NCBI GenBank assembly: GCA_009823505.1
Contig: VZQC01007114.1
Coordinates: 1,455,352 to 1,519,351 of the forward strand
Source of the DNA: Rhizomys pruinosus
Lineage: Eukaryota > Chordata > Mammalia > Rodentia > Spalacidae
Reading direction: 5' to 3'
DNA length: 64,000 nucleotides
Below, piece after piece: positions 38,506-50,277 of the stretch. Under the pieces are notes generated by a model, which searched no databases, was not told where the DNA came from, and saw only the letters and a list, made by a program, of their open reading frames with translations. Both the position numbers and the translations under genes were made by a program. How positions within the stretch are numbered: position 1 is the stretch's first letter; each line of letters opens with the position of its first letter.

Positions 38506-40889
38506 TCACCCACACAATCACTTCTTCCATAATTTCTTCCATGTTAACAATTTTGGCCCCCATGGCATCGGCTCTGGCGTTTAATACAAAGGAGTGTTTT
38601 AATAGGAGGATCGTGTTCAATCTTAATTAACTTATGTTCTTATCACTCATTTTAGTTATTTAATTGCTACAGTCATCTAGAGCCAACTTTGTGTTTTTGT
38701 TTGTTTTGTTTTTTAAGCACTCTGAATAAGGCAAAAAATACACTTGTTTTTATATCATTATAATGTACAATGTGAAAACAGATTTATAAAAAAAAATTGT
38801 TTTCTGTCTCTGTTAACAAGTTTCTTCTGACTGATGTGGGTTCACTGCTCAAGTGTGCTGGCTTCTTGCTCCACACTATGTTATACAGATGCTTGGTTTT
38901 TATTTCCTGACCTTGGGCAACAAGAATACTTTGTTTTAGCTCCAGGTAGATGCTACTGAGGGCATCTGTGGCCAAAACCAATCCCAACACACCAGTGAAT
39001 TGACCAAATACTCTTTGGTCTGTGTTTGTTTGTTTGCTTTATTTTAAGGGGAAAACAAAGTTGTTAATGGTGACCTGTAACTGCTGAGACTCTGAAATTT
39101 ATTTAGTTCAGTTTATGTCCAGGGCTAACTAAACTGTATGTGGCAAAAAACCACACAGCAAGTCTGTAGTCTGTAGTGCCGTGGTATATTCCGTCCTGAT
39201 ATTTTCTTCAGTGGATGTCAAGTTTTCTTTGCCCTAGTTTTCCCCAGAAGACAACAAAAACAAAAGTAATTCTATAAATGTTTAAAGTGCTCGGAAGTCA
39301 CTTGAAACAAAGGTGCTTTAAATAGCAACTTACTGTGTTAAAACATTGCCTATGGGCATTTGATTGGGTTATGATTTTTGTAAAGGATCCTAAAACCTTG
39401 TATTCTTTTTCTATCCTCATGATGACCAAATAAGACAGGGAAGAGGAAACAGGGGTAATTTGGAAATATCAGACTGAAGTCATCAAATAACATCTGTCCA
39501 TCTTCTTACCTGTTTAAGCCCACCTCTAGGTTCTCTTCCTCTCTCTCCCTTTCTTCTCCTTCCCTCTCTCCCTCTCTTCCTTGCTCTATCTCACACACAC
39601 ACTGATACCAACACTGAAGAATATTTTTCTGTTTTTTTTTTCCAATGGAAGTGAAATGGAACCAACACTGAAGAATAATCCTGCCATAATTTTTGTCTTT
39701 ATAATTATAATCGGTTCCTCTAAAAATAGTCATTTTGATAAAAATCTAAGGAAAAAAAATCACTGGAGAATATAGGTTAGAGTTGTTTGTAAGTTTCTGA
39801 CAATTTGGCTAGTGACTACAATCAGATGAAAGCTATGCTTAAGTACTTTTATACTTAAATCAGTCAAGTGAACTTTTAAAGTTCATTTGTCCCCTAGTTA
39901 AGAGTTACTCATGTATAAAATCCCTCCTGAAGAACAGAGTTATCATGGTTGAAACCAAATCTTTCCACAAAGAATGAATATTAAAAAATATTCTCTAATG
40001 AGACCATTTCATGTATTTGATTTCTGGTAGAATTTTACCTTAGCTCAGTTAAAGAAAATTATCTTTAAGTTTTATGCTCCATTTTGAGATTTTCTTATCC
40101 AGAAACGGTTAATTTCTCAGAAAAAAAAAAAAAACAACTCTTATATCTCACTTAAAAACATCAAAAGTAATTATACTTTCATTATTCTAAAGGGTAAATT
40201 ATTGAATTGTAATAAACAACTGTTTACTTACAAACAGGTTTATAAAATATTTGTCTATCAAATTAATAGTAGAATAAAACGAGGTCTGCAAGGAAAAATA
40301 TGAAACCCACTTAAAGTGGTTGAGCTTCTGTTTGTCTTGTAGGGCACAGGTGTTTGTTTAGCTTATACAGTATTTAATTTTAAGGCTCCCCAGGTTGAAG
40401 ATGACATGTTGAGTTTCTTACTGACGGGTTCCCGTCCTCCCCAGTGTTTCTGCCACTGGTTCACTAAGACAGTATTTACGCAGCTCCATGGGCTCTAAGC
40501 TCTTAGTCTTTCTAACATTTTTGGATTTTACAAGTAAAAATTTTTTTTTAAATGATAGAAAAAAGAAAAGAGACAATCAATGCCTGGAGCTTAAAACAAA
40601 GTATGTGCAAACGACCATCTCACTTGAAATTTAATAAAATAAATAATTGTGTAAATATAACATAGAGTTATAGATTTATATTTTGTTCATAACACATAGT
40701 GTAATATAAGTTGTATATTTTCATGTTTTTGGTTTTATGTTATCATTCATGCCACAATAAAAATAAAACAGGAGTTTATGTACTCTTAAAAAAATGTGGG
40801 TTTCCACCAACCTGTTTTTTGCTTTTTGTTTTGTTTGTTTTTTGTTTTTGCAGTCTCTTTTTTTCAGTATTACTGCCATACAAGGCACC

Positions 40890-40895
40890 AATAAA
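40890..40895 (+). promoter_or_regulatory. Distal poly(A) signal candidate
   Basis: CCAATAAAAACAG is followed within 40-50 bases by a T/GT-rich stretch (GTGTGTTTTCTTTTCATGG-like), the arrangement expected for cleavage. The same signal word also occurs at 40,756-40,766, 43,456 and 45,168. Confidence 0.35.
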
Positions 40896-41912
40896 AACAG
40901 CAAATGTGTTCTTTATCTATTATAGTGTGTTTTCTTTTCATGGTTTCATTACGAACATGTAACCACTAATTCGACAATGAAACAGAAGTATAGAGAACAT
41001 CTCGTTCTCTGTGCAAATCACAACTCTTACTGAAAATGACTTTGAAATGAGAACTAAGGGTTCAATTCTTAAATGTTGACATTCCTAGGATAATCAGAAC
41101 TTGTTGTAAAACATCTTAGAGAAGCTTCTACCTCCTACCTGATATCAAAAAATATCCCTCTCCTCTGTCACTGAATCTAAGATGGCAACCCTAAAGCCTG
41201 AAGCAACTTGCAGCATCTCCCTGGACACCATCACCGGGGTAGGGGTGGGCTTCATACACCTCACAATAGCAATCCGTCTTTTTGTAAGACAACAGTCATC
41301 TCAGATCTTGAAAGACTATATAAACCATTTTATATTCAGTCATACCTGATTTTGAATAGTAACTGTTTCTCAACTGTTTAGAACTCCAGCCTAAGCCTCT
41401 GGAGCCCAGTCTCCATTTTCAAGCAGTATTTAAACAAAGTTTTATTTTACAATAGCCATTTTTGGTCCCACCAAAGTGTTTTACAGTCCTGATAGTTTTT
41501 TTTTTTAGAAGTATCAGATGGATAGGATAAAATGATGCCAGGTCTCATAAAACACTAAAGGAGCCATGAGCCATTTCTCCGCATGATGGCATGCAGAGAA
41601 ATAGCTCATAGCTTGCAAAAGCTTATCAATGGAATTTAGAATTAACTATTAAAAATACAGATCTCCAAATAAGTCTGTGAACACTGATGTTTCCAAGCCA
41701 CCAGTAATTTGAGTCATGTTACAAGTTTTTTTTTTTCTTCCTGTCAGATTGGGTAGTTCTCAGTGTCTGTTATATTTCCCTATTAATCTTAGGCTTCTAC
41801 TCAGCCCTTGACATATGGAGGCAACAATGAGATGTTAGTTCAACCCTGAGAATGCTCTCAGTCTTTCACTGTGCATGGCTTTGAGGAGATCACTAAAGAC
41901 CTATAACTCTAA

Positions 41913-42137
41913 ATGTTTTTTATGTGTATGAATGTACTGTCTGCATGTAGGTTTGTGCACTCGTGTAGTGCAATGCCTTGGAGGTCAGAAGAGGGCGTTG
42001 ATTCCCCTGGAACTGGAGTTCTCCTGGAATTGGAGTTACAGATGTTTCTCAGCCGCCATGTGGGTGCTGGGGATCGAACCCGGGTCCTCTGCAAGAGCAG
42101 TCGGTGCTCTTAACCGCTAGGCCATCTCTCCAGCCCC
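41913..42137 (-). repeat. B2 SINE, antisense, with 17-bp imperfect TSD
   Basis: AAGACCTATAACTCTAA at 41896-41912 matches AAGACCTATTGCTCTAA at 42138-42154. The copy carries the 17-bp internal duplication. Confidence 0.95.
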
Positions 42138-42482
42138 AAGACCTATTGCTCTAAGTACTCTCCCAGCATCTCGGAGTTTATGCCCAAGCAATGACTTCAG
42201 AGACTTCCGACAGCCTGGGGCATTGAAAATGTTACAGAAACACATAGACTCCATCAGCATAGGTTCGCAAAGGAACGGAAGCCCTTCTGAAAGGGAAATA
42301 TCCATCGAAACGTGCTCTCCATTAGCATGTTCTGGAAACAGCCTTATCAGATTTAAGACAACTCACTTCACCAAAGTTTGCAAGACTCTGCCCACCACTC
42401 TTTTTACCAAATCGAGTTCTCTTAGTTCCGGCCTCTGGTGCTTCAGTGTACAGACAGTCACTTCATGTTGTTAGTGAGTTTT

Positions 42483-42657
42483 TTTTTTTTTAATTTTTTT
42501 ATTCTTTTGGTCTTTTTTTGAGACAGGGTCTCCCTGTAGCCCCAGCTGTCCTGGAACTCACTCTGTAGATGAGGCTGGCCTTGAAATCACAAAGATATGC
42601 CTGTCTCTGCCTCCTGAGTTGCTAAGATTAAAGGTGTGGGCCACCAAGCCTGGTGTC
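42483..42657 (-). repeat. B1 SINE, antisense, with TSD
   Basis: TTAGTGAGTTTT at 42471-42482 and 42658-42669 flanks a T-tailed antisense B1 (GAGACAGGGTCTCCCTGTAG). Confidence 0.95.
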
Positions 42658-43493
42658 TTAGTGAGTTTTAATAAGAGTACTGATCTTTGAGGAAGGATAC
42701 CCATTTCTTCAACTTTCAACACTCAATCTGCCAGTTTTGTTTGTTTAAGGCATCTCTTACTGTTTTCAAAAGCGCCATCTTTGAACTTCATTACCAAATT
42801 TAAAAGTTTAGATCCCCTCTCTATAACTTCACAGTGTCACCCCAACTTGCTTTAACAATACCAGCAAAGGTCAGCCAGCCCTGTCTGAAGTTAAGACGGT
42901 TTATAAGGGGAAAAATCTGATTTATTTTCTGAATTTCTAAAAAAAAGTTAAATGCTAGCAGAAAAGACCTGTTCTTTATAGAACATTGTAAATATTAGAA
43001 AACTGGTATTCAGTAGCATCACTGAAAAATTTAAATAGTTACATTTTTTTTAAGCAGGCTAAACATCTGTCCTACAAATTTGTTAGTCTACTAATTTGCT
43101 TAGCATGCTATTTTTCCCACAAAGAATAAACTAATTCAGATTTGATCACAATTTGACATCTTTTTTTAATCAGGTCCAAATACATGAGGCTTTACACACC
43201 CAGATTCTTCGAGATGTAAACAAACATGGAATGGAACATTACTTCATTGCTATTCAGAACACAGGCAAGAGGATATGACGTACGTCCTCATAGCTGTCAG
43301 TACTCATTTCACTTACAAGAAAATCCACAAGACAAGCTAGAAGAAAATTGTAGGAATTTGGTACACCTCTATGCTGTTCATTGTCTGTTCAAATTATTAT
43401 TGTTTCAGACTCTAGAAAACAATCCTAATTACACAAAACTATAAAATATATTTGGAATAAAGTATTTGTTTAGTAAACAACACTGTTGGGATT

Positions 43494-43494
43494 T

Positions 43495-43530
<36 letters not shown>

Positions 43531-43667
43531 TGATACAGTGTCTCACTACATAGACCTGGCTGACCTGGAACTCACTATGTAGACTAGGCTAGCCTTAAAA
43601 TCACAGAGATTCACCTGCTTCTGTCTTCTAAGTGCTGGGCTGGAAGGTGTGCACTATCATACTGAGC
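43494..43667 (-). repeat. (TTG)n-tailed B1 SINE, antisense
   Basis: A TTG run is followed by GATACAGTGTCTCACTACAT and GTGCTGGGCTGGAAGGTGTG, a diverged antisense B1. Confidence 0.85.
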
Positions 43668-43894
43668 AAAGAATTATTTTTATGATAACTTGTGCCATGG
43701 AAAGATATGTAGACATATTTCGAAATCAAAATCTAAACTCAAGAAAAGGAATATTGAGAAGCACAGACTCTAAGGAAGCTGTATAGTTATCTTGCCTTTA
43801 TGCTAACGCGACCTTATTTGTCCACTATACACTGAATGATATTAATCTGTTCTCTCTGAAATGAAAAGCCAAACTCTTACCATTGGCACTAGGT

Positions 43895-44232
43895 CAGCGG
43901 ATTAGTCTTATGCTCTGTATAAGTTTCATGTCCTGCTCTTGCTACAAAATACCAGGACAAAAGTGATTTAAGGAGAATGAGTTTATGTGTCTCACAGTCA
44001 GACAGCCAGTCCCTCATTTCAGGGAGGTCGAGGCAGCAGGAACCTGAGGTGGTCTGCCTGGTCATGCTCATCTGGCTTTCTCCCCTTCATAAGGAGGGGG
44101 GCCACCCAAAGTGGGCAGGTCTTCCCACCTCACAGTCATGCCCCCAGGCCAGACTGATCTAGAAAATTCCTCATCCAAACCCTCACCCAGGTGAATCTAG
44201 ACTGTGCCAAACTGACAATTATAAACCAGTCA
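43895..44232 (+). repeat. Probable interspersed repeat of LINE 3'-end type
   Basis: The order of words (CTTGCTACAAAATACCAGGA, CTCACAGTCAGACAGCC, GCCACCCAAAGTGGGC, CCTCATCCAAACCCTCA, GTGCCAAACTGACAAT) is reminiscent of a common rodent repeat that ends in a CAAGTTGACA-like segment. I cannot assign the family. Confidence 0.4.
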
Positions 44233-44372
44233 TCACTTGCACTTTCGCCTATTTCCAAATTTGGAATGATTTAAATGTTCAAGTCCAGTAAGGGCAACAT
44301 ACTTTTGCACATGGTAAAGAAGTAAACAAATGAGACAGAGAAACATGGCAATTCAGCCTCCTCAGAATATGG

Positions 44373-44470
44373 ACTGCCATTGTTGGATTACCTCGGCAGT
44401 ATCATGGAGGCCAATGCAGGGGGATCAAGACAGGACGCATGCGTGCTTACTGGACTTCATTTGGGGGCAC
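44373..44470 (+). mobile_element. L1 3'-UTR-like fragment shared with the inverted repeat
   Basis: ACTGCCATTGTTGGATTACC to TTACTGGACTTCATTTGG closely matches 62,919-63,008 (TGCCATTGTTGGACAACCC onward), so the segment is a dispersed repeat. L1 origin is inferred because the 63-kb copy continues into an L1 3' end. Confidence 0.5.
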
Positions 44471-44930
44471 AATATTTAAAGCAGAAGCATGTCAGTAAGG
44501 GTTTCCTTCTGCATAAGTTTTTTTTTTTTTTGGAGTGTAATGTCTTAATCATAGTCTACTATCAAATATTTTAGGAGTATCTTTAATGTTTAGATAGTAT
44601 ATTAGCAGCATGCAATAATTACATCAGAAGTTCTCAAGCAGAGGCAGTCTATTGCAAGGACCTTCTTTGCTGCCAGTTATCATAGGCTGTTTTAAGTTAG
44701 AAAACTGAATGGCAACACTGAGTACTGTCGAAATGCACTTTGCTCAGTAATACTTGAGTTGTTGCAATATTTGATTATCCATTTGGTTGTTACAGAAAAT
44801 TCTTAACTGTAATTGATGGTTGTTGCCGTAATAGTATATTGCCTGTATTTCTACCTCTAGTAGTGGGCTTTATGTGCTAGATTTCAATATCCTTGAGCCT
44901 GGGCAAGTGCACAAGTCTTTTTAAAAAGAA

Positions 44931-44992
44931 GGCTGGGGGAATAGCACAGCGGTTAAAAGCTGAGGATAAGAACCCGCAAAAAAAAAAAAAAA
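44931..44992 (+). repeat. Short ID-like SINE with A tail
   Basis: GGCTGGGGGAATAGCACAGC, GGTTAAAAGCTGAGG, then A(15). AAAAAGAA precedes and follows it. Only a tRNA-derived head of about 45 bp is present. Confidence 0.65.
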
Positions 44993-46008
44993 GAAATATG
45001 GTTTACTTGCACAAAACTGATCAGATTTGAGAGATTGTTAATGCCCTTTTGTGGGTGTGAAGCAAATGGTGAGAATTTGAATTGCTCCCTTATTATAGTA
45101 TTGAAATTAAGTCTACTTAATTTATCAAGTCATGTTCATGCCCTGATTTTATACACTTGTATCTATCAATAAACATTGTGACACAAAAAATAGCAGATAT
45201 GACAGTATATAGAAACATGCACATTTATATTTAAATATGTATTATGCACATACATACATATACTTGCATGAAAATACAATGTTGTGTATGTATAAATTCC
45301 TTTATACATCCATGTGAATATTTCTCTCTGTGTGTGTAAGTGTGTACACACTGACTGACTGAGGAAGGAAACCCTAATCACTGAACAAATGAAGCTCTTA
45401 TTTTCAAATCAGGGCAAAGAAGATCTCATAGATTAGAGCATTCTTATTATTTAATTGAAAGAAGCTTGCAAGTTTATGATAAACCATCCATTGTCCTAAA
45501 TTCGCAGATGGATTTCACACTTAAGGGATCAGAAACAATGTGGAGAGCTACTTTTTTGTAAACAGATTTACAAACACGGTTGATGTGTTTGGTGTATGCC
45601 TGCTCTCTCAGTCCTTGAGAAGAATTTTATAAAGACAATTTGCAGGGGGTCAGAAAAAGATGGTATACATCTGAATAGATAACTGGGCATATGGATTAAG
45701 CATGGATTTACAACAGTAAAGCTGGAAGGTTTGTACTTATAATGAATATTTATTGTGGCCCATGGGCCAGCTTTTTCAGCTATCAGATGTTTCAAATCGG
45801 TTTTTAATTATGTTATGCTCATTATGGCGTGTCTATACAAAATATAAAGCATTATTCCTTTACTCAAACTATGTAATTTTCAAGGAAGTAAAATCAGCAG
45901 ACATTAAGCAACAGACTAATACAGGAAAGTAATTAATGAACTAGAATTGTAAATTTCATAAGATTTCCAATGAAACTGAGAACATTTTGCTCCTTAGGAA
46001 GGCTTCTT

Positions 46009-46178
46009 CTAGCTGGGCGTGGTAGCGCACGCTTTTAATCCCAGCACTTGGGAGGCAGAGGTAGGCAGATCTCTGTGAGTTCAAGGCCAGCCTGGTCTAT
46101 GAAGTGAGTTCCAGGACAGCTGGGGCTACAGGGAGACCCTGTCTCAAAATATCAAAAAAAAAAAAAAAAAAAAAAAGA
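46009..46178 (+). repeat. B1 SINE with TSD
   Basis: AGCTGGGCGTGGTAGCGCAC to GAGACCCTGTCTCAAAA, with a long A tail. GAAGGCTTCT flanks both sides. It is among the least diverged B1 copies here. Confidence 0.95.
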
Positions 46179-47017
46179 GAAGGCTTCTCTTCTTCTTTCA
46201 AAAAGTAAATAAAGGCAGGAAGAGACCATGCTCCCAACAGAACTAGAAAATTCTGGAAAATTAACAAAAAATAAATGTCCTTAAAATTTTGTTCTGTTTT
46301 GTTTGAGATCCATTCCTGACAGATAGTGGTGTATAGTTATACACAGAACTTGCCATCCTCCTACCTCAGCTACCCAAGTGCCAAGATGGCAGGCACATAG
46401 CACCAAGCTTGGTCCTCAAGACTGTATTTTTAAAGGCACTAGAAAACTGGGGAAGATATGCAGGATAGATGAACCGTAATTCCAGAAAAGCAAGAATCCA
46501 TCCAAGGTAAATCTGATGATCACTGACATTTGTATTTAGAAAAGACATAAAATTAAATTTGAGCCTTACTATACACGGCTTGGCAGTACTGGAAAACAGA
46601 GTAAAGAGTAGAAAAATAAAATCAGAGCACATATGTTCATGCGCTATATAAATGAATGACAGCACAATAGCTGTGTAGGTCTAAAGGGATGAGTTGGATA
46701 GATCTCAAATACAAGCTTGCTTTTCCCAGTGGCTCACTTGATGTGCTCTAGGGCCGTACAGTATGTGGGATATTTATGGCACTGCTTCTAAAAGAAAGGT
46801 TGAAATCTCTTACAGCCATCAAAGAGGAGCCTGAGAAGTGGAACCAGCTTCAAGCGCACAGCTCAATCCTACATTGTGTTTCCCAGATTGTATTCTCCAA
46901 GGGGCCGGGTCCTGGAGAGCTATGCTAAGCACCTTTGAATGGCAAACTAAAATATCTTGCATTCCCTTATAGCCAAAGAGTATTAAAAGTATTCTATAAA
47001 AAAAAACAAAAAAGTTT

Positions 47018-47190
47018 TTTTTTTTTTTTTTTTTTTTTTTGGTCTTTTTGAGACAGGGTCTCCCTGTAGCCCCAGCTGTCCTGGAACCTCCCCTCCTGGT
47101 AAGACCAAGGCTGGCCTTGAACTCACAAAGATCCGCCTGCCTCTGCCTCCCAAGTGCTAGGATTAAAGGTGTGCGCCACCACACCCGGCA
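47018..47190 (-). repeat. B1 SINE, antisense, with TSD
   Basis: T(26) precedes GAGACAGGGTCTCCCTGTAG and the copy ends CCACCACACCCGGC. ACAAAAAGTTT at 47191 matches ACAAAAAAGTTT upstream. Confidence 0.93.
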
Positions 47191-47310
47191 ACAAAAAGTT
47201 TAATATAAAGGATCTGTTCAAATGGCACATGATCTAATCAAAATTTAAGAGTAAAAGGAAAAAGGAAGAGAGAAGAAAGAAATGCTTGAAATTAGCTCAA
47301 AGGACAGGTT

Positions 47311-47579
47311 CTGGGCTGACTGGTGGCTCAGTGGCAGAACAATTGCTTAGCATGTATAAGGCCTTAAATTAATTTTTATTGTTTTTGTTTGTTTGTTTGT
47401 TTGTTTGTTTGTTTTGAGACAGGTTCTCCCTGTAGCCCCTGGAACTCACTCTGTAGACCAGGCTGGCCTTGAATTCACAAAGATCCTCCTGCCTCTGCCT
47501 CCCAAGTGCTAGGATTAAAGGCATGCTCAACCATCCCCGGCTAGGCCTTAAATTCAATCCACAGTACCACATGAAAAAT
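47311..47579 (+). repeat. ID/B4-like SINE split by a B1
   Basis: The outer element reads CTGGGCTGACTGGTGGCTCA at the head to AGGCCTTAAATT at 47,370, and resumes CAATCCACAGTACCACATG at 47,555. The intervening DNA is the B1 at 47,371-47,542. Confidence 0.8.
47371..47542 (-). repeat. B1 SINE, antisense, inserted in the ID-like SINE
   Basis: (TTTG)n tail, GAGACAGGTTCTCCCTGTAG body. The perfect duplication AGGCCTTAAATT at 47359-47370 and 47543-47554 flanks it and lies inside the older SINE. Confidence 0.96.
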
Positions 47580-47593
47580 AATAAAGAAGTTTG

Positions 47594-47815
47594 AGTTGGA
47601 AAGAATGGCTCAGTAATTAAGAGCACTGGCAGTTCTTGCAGAGTACCTGGATTCAGTTCCCAGCACCCACATGGTGGCTAACAACCATCCATAACTCCAG
47701 TTCCAGGGAATCTGACACCTTCTTCTGACCTCCACGGACATTTCCCCACAAAGGTGCACACACATACATGCAGGCAATACACTCATACACACAAAAATAA
47801 TAAATAAAAAAAAAA
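47594..47815 (+). repeat. B2 SINE
   Basis: GAGTTGGAAAGAATGGCTCA to CACTCATACACACAAAAATA, lacking the 17-bp duplication. Confidence 0.9.
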
Positions 47816-47906
47816 GAGTTAACCAACATGCCAAGCCAAGTTTGGTAGTCTGTACCTGCAGTCCCTACAGCCAGAGAAGCTAAACTTTTCTTTAGAGAAT
47901 TCAGGG

Positions 47907-48215
47907 CTAAAGACATGGCTCAGCAGTTAAGTGGCTTACCACAGAAGAAGGACCAGGGTTCAAGTCCCCAGCACCCACAGACATGTCCACTGGGGATGCA
48001 GCTGGTTTGTACTTCCAGCATGCCACAGTAGCTGAATTGGTGGCAAGATCTCGGTTTGACCGAGAGATACTCTGCCTAAATATAAGGTGGAGAGAGACAG
48101 AGGAAGATTCCAGACATTAACCTAAGGCCTCCACACCTGCACAGGCATATATGTGTACATGCACATATGTGAATAGACATGCATGCATACCACAGATACA
48201 AACACATGAAAAGAA
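47907..48215 (+). repeat. B3/B4-like SINE, elongated
   Basis: GGGCTAAAGACATGGCTCAG head, CAGGGTTCAAGTCCCCAGCA B box, then a long unfamiliar middle (GGTGGCAAGATCTCGGTTTG) before a GCACATATGTG-rich tail. The subfamily is uncertain. Confidence 0.6.
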
Positions 48216-48628
48216 AAAGAAATATAAAATATTAGATAAACTAAGTATGTATCTAGGTTAACCTGTTGCATTCTACAGTTAGATAACTAGTTTGTATCTA
48301 GATACTGTTAACATGTTTAGTCTACAATTAGATGACCAGCATTTGAATCTCAGCCCACTGGTAACTTATTTATACCAGAAGCTCCTGTATTTCCTGTTCC
48401 TTTAACACTGACGACTCAGCTAAGTTCCCCATTCCCCCACAGTAGCAGTAAGGGTGACAGTTTTCATGGTGTCTCATCATCTCCTGCTGAGCTGGGGGTC
48501 TCCAGGGCTCCTTCCTATATTCTCACGATGTATCCACAGATTATGCCCACTTTTGCTTTAATACAAATCTGTAATTTTGCTCCATTCAAATGGTGTGGGT
48601 TAAAAGAGCACTAAAAAAATTCAAGGTT

Positions 48629-48930
48629 AGGGCCTGGAGAGATGGCCTAGTGGTTAAGAGCACCAACCGCTCTTGCAGGGGACCTGGGTTCGATCCCCAG
48701 CACCCACATGGCGGCTGAGAACCATCTGTAACTCCAACTCCAGGAGAACTCCAGTTCCAGGGGAATCCGACACTCTCTTCTGACCTCCGCGGCATTGCAG
48801 GACACGGGTTCACAGACCTACATGCAGACAGTACATTCATGCACATAAATAAAATAAAATAAAATAAAATAAAATAAAATAAAATAAAATAAAATAAAAA
48901 ATAAATTATATATGTATAATCTTTATTTCT
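48629..48930 (+). repeat. B2 SINE with (AAAAT)n tail and TSD
   Basis: A full copy with the 17-bp internal duplication (AACTCCAACTCCAGGAG then AACTCCAGTTCCAGGGG). The tail is about 10 AAAAT units (48,846-48,900). AAAAAATTCAAGGTT and AAAAAATTGCAAGGTT flank it. Confidence 0.94.
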
Positions 48931-49410
48931 AAAAAAAAAAAATTGCAAGGTTGGCTTTGGGCATGTATTTGAAATCAGGCTTACAGAGAAAAAAAGGCCA
49001 AACTATCCAGCTCAAGAATCTCATAGTCGAGGACCCATATGGGGACAAACAGTTATCCTAGTCATTACAGTGGGAGGCTGGTTATGAACTTTAACCCTGG
49101 AAACTCCCGCAAGATGATTCACCATTCCCACTGGTCCCTCGGCAGACTACCACGCCACCTCTCACAGCTGTATCTGCCACTCTGCTCCAAGTCGACAAGG
49201 GTGAATTTCACTCAGTGCCTGTGTTTCTTGATAGGACAAAGTTAAAGCCCCTTCACTCTTTCTGTTGTGGAAAAAGATAACCAAGAATCATCCTCCCCAG
49301 ACTTAAGTAAAACCATGTATGGCAAGGCCAGACACAGACCTCACAATTTTTTTTAATACGAGTGCACAGAGCTTAGATTGGGGATTTCCCGGGACCACCT
49401 GAAGCACAGC

Positions 49411-49868
49411 GAAGAGCTGGAACCAACCCAAGTTCCCCTCAACTGATGAGTGGGTAGAGAAAATATGGTATATCTACAGGATGGAGTTCTATGCAGCGGT
49501 AAAGAAAGATTGGACTAAAGGGAGACCTGTCTCAAAAAAATACCGAAAAAAAGATGACATCATGAAGTTTGCAGGTAAATGGATGGAACTAGAAGATATC
49601 ACGTTAAATGAAGTAACACAGTCCCAGGGTAAAAAAGATGAATCTGTGGATGCTAGAGCCAATTAATGAGTTGTAAGGCAAACTGAGCAACATTAATGTT
49701 ATATTCCTTGTGATCTGCAAACAACTGTGTTCTTATATTGTGAATTCCTTAACAGGTTCTAGAACTAAGCTACCATTTATTTTCAGAGTTAGGAATTTTT
49801 GGTATATGGGTGGAGGTTATGTATGCATATTTTAGAGTAATATAAGATCAAAAGAATGAGGAAAAAAC
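49411..49868 (+). mobile_element. L1 fragment: ORF2 C-terminus and 3' UTR
   Basis: GAAGAGCTGGAACCAACCCA starts the coding part. The frame at 49,481 reads MEFYAAVKK and resumes DDIMKFAGKWMELEDI, then EVTQSQ, corresponding to the end of L1 ORF2p (reverse transcriptase protein, C-terminal region; no RT or endonuclease motif remains). The 3' UTR from about 49,670 matches 17,891 onward. A 35-bp B1 piece interrupts it at 49,511-49,545. The element is 5'-truncated and lacks a poly(A) tail. Confidence 0.85.
49511..49545 (+). repeat. Tiny B1 3'-end insertion inside L1
   Basis: TGGACTAAAGGGAGACCTGT plus CTCAAAAAAATACC is a B1 3' end. AAAGAAAGAT before and AAAAAAAGAT after look like a TSD, and L1 ORF2 similarity is continuous on both sides. 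Confidence 0.6.
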
Positions 49869-50277
49869 TAGTTTGTCATGACATTATATCTAACCACAGT
49901 ATTCATTTTATGGGAGTGCTTCATAGTATTTCTTATACAAGGCTGCTTGAGCTTTTGTCCAAGCTTTTTCTAAAATATTACACAGTAGTTAAAAGTATCA
50001 GGTTGCTGTAACTTAGCCTTTCTGAATGCTTAACGATCATACTTAATGCCCATACTAAATTTGGCCAAGGGTCTTAAGGGATAACTTTGTTCCTTGCCCT
50101 CAGAGGTCAACTAAGTCCCAGGAGATTATGCATGGGGGCATCTCTTGAAATGTCCTGCAAATGTGAGTCACCAGTCTTCCTGTGCAGGGAGGTCTTGGAG
50201 ATCCACTAATGGGACTTCAGCTAGTGTCCAGTCTATAAAGAGGGAAGTCTGCTCATGCTTCAAAAAGGGAAGTCTCC

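Larger units (their letters stand above)
36150..40920 (+). other. Sox5: Sox5 3' UTR (minimum) and probable long UTR
   Basis: Sequence after the stop is free of SINEs to beyond 41 kb but contains (GA)n 37,018-37,066, (TG)n 37,106-37,142, (ATA/ATG)n 38,240-38,298 and (CT)n(CA)n 38,429-38,503. AATAAA occurs at 36,442, 37,719 and 40,890. Lack of retroelement insertions over nearly 5 kb fits a long transcribed, constrained UTR. The true 3' end is not visible from sequence alone. Confidence 0.6.

Noticed and set aside
49481..49666. Small protein gene (61 codons)
   Set aside because: It is the degraded C-terminus of L1 ORF2 with a B1 piece inside.
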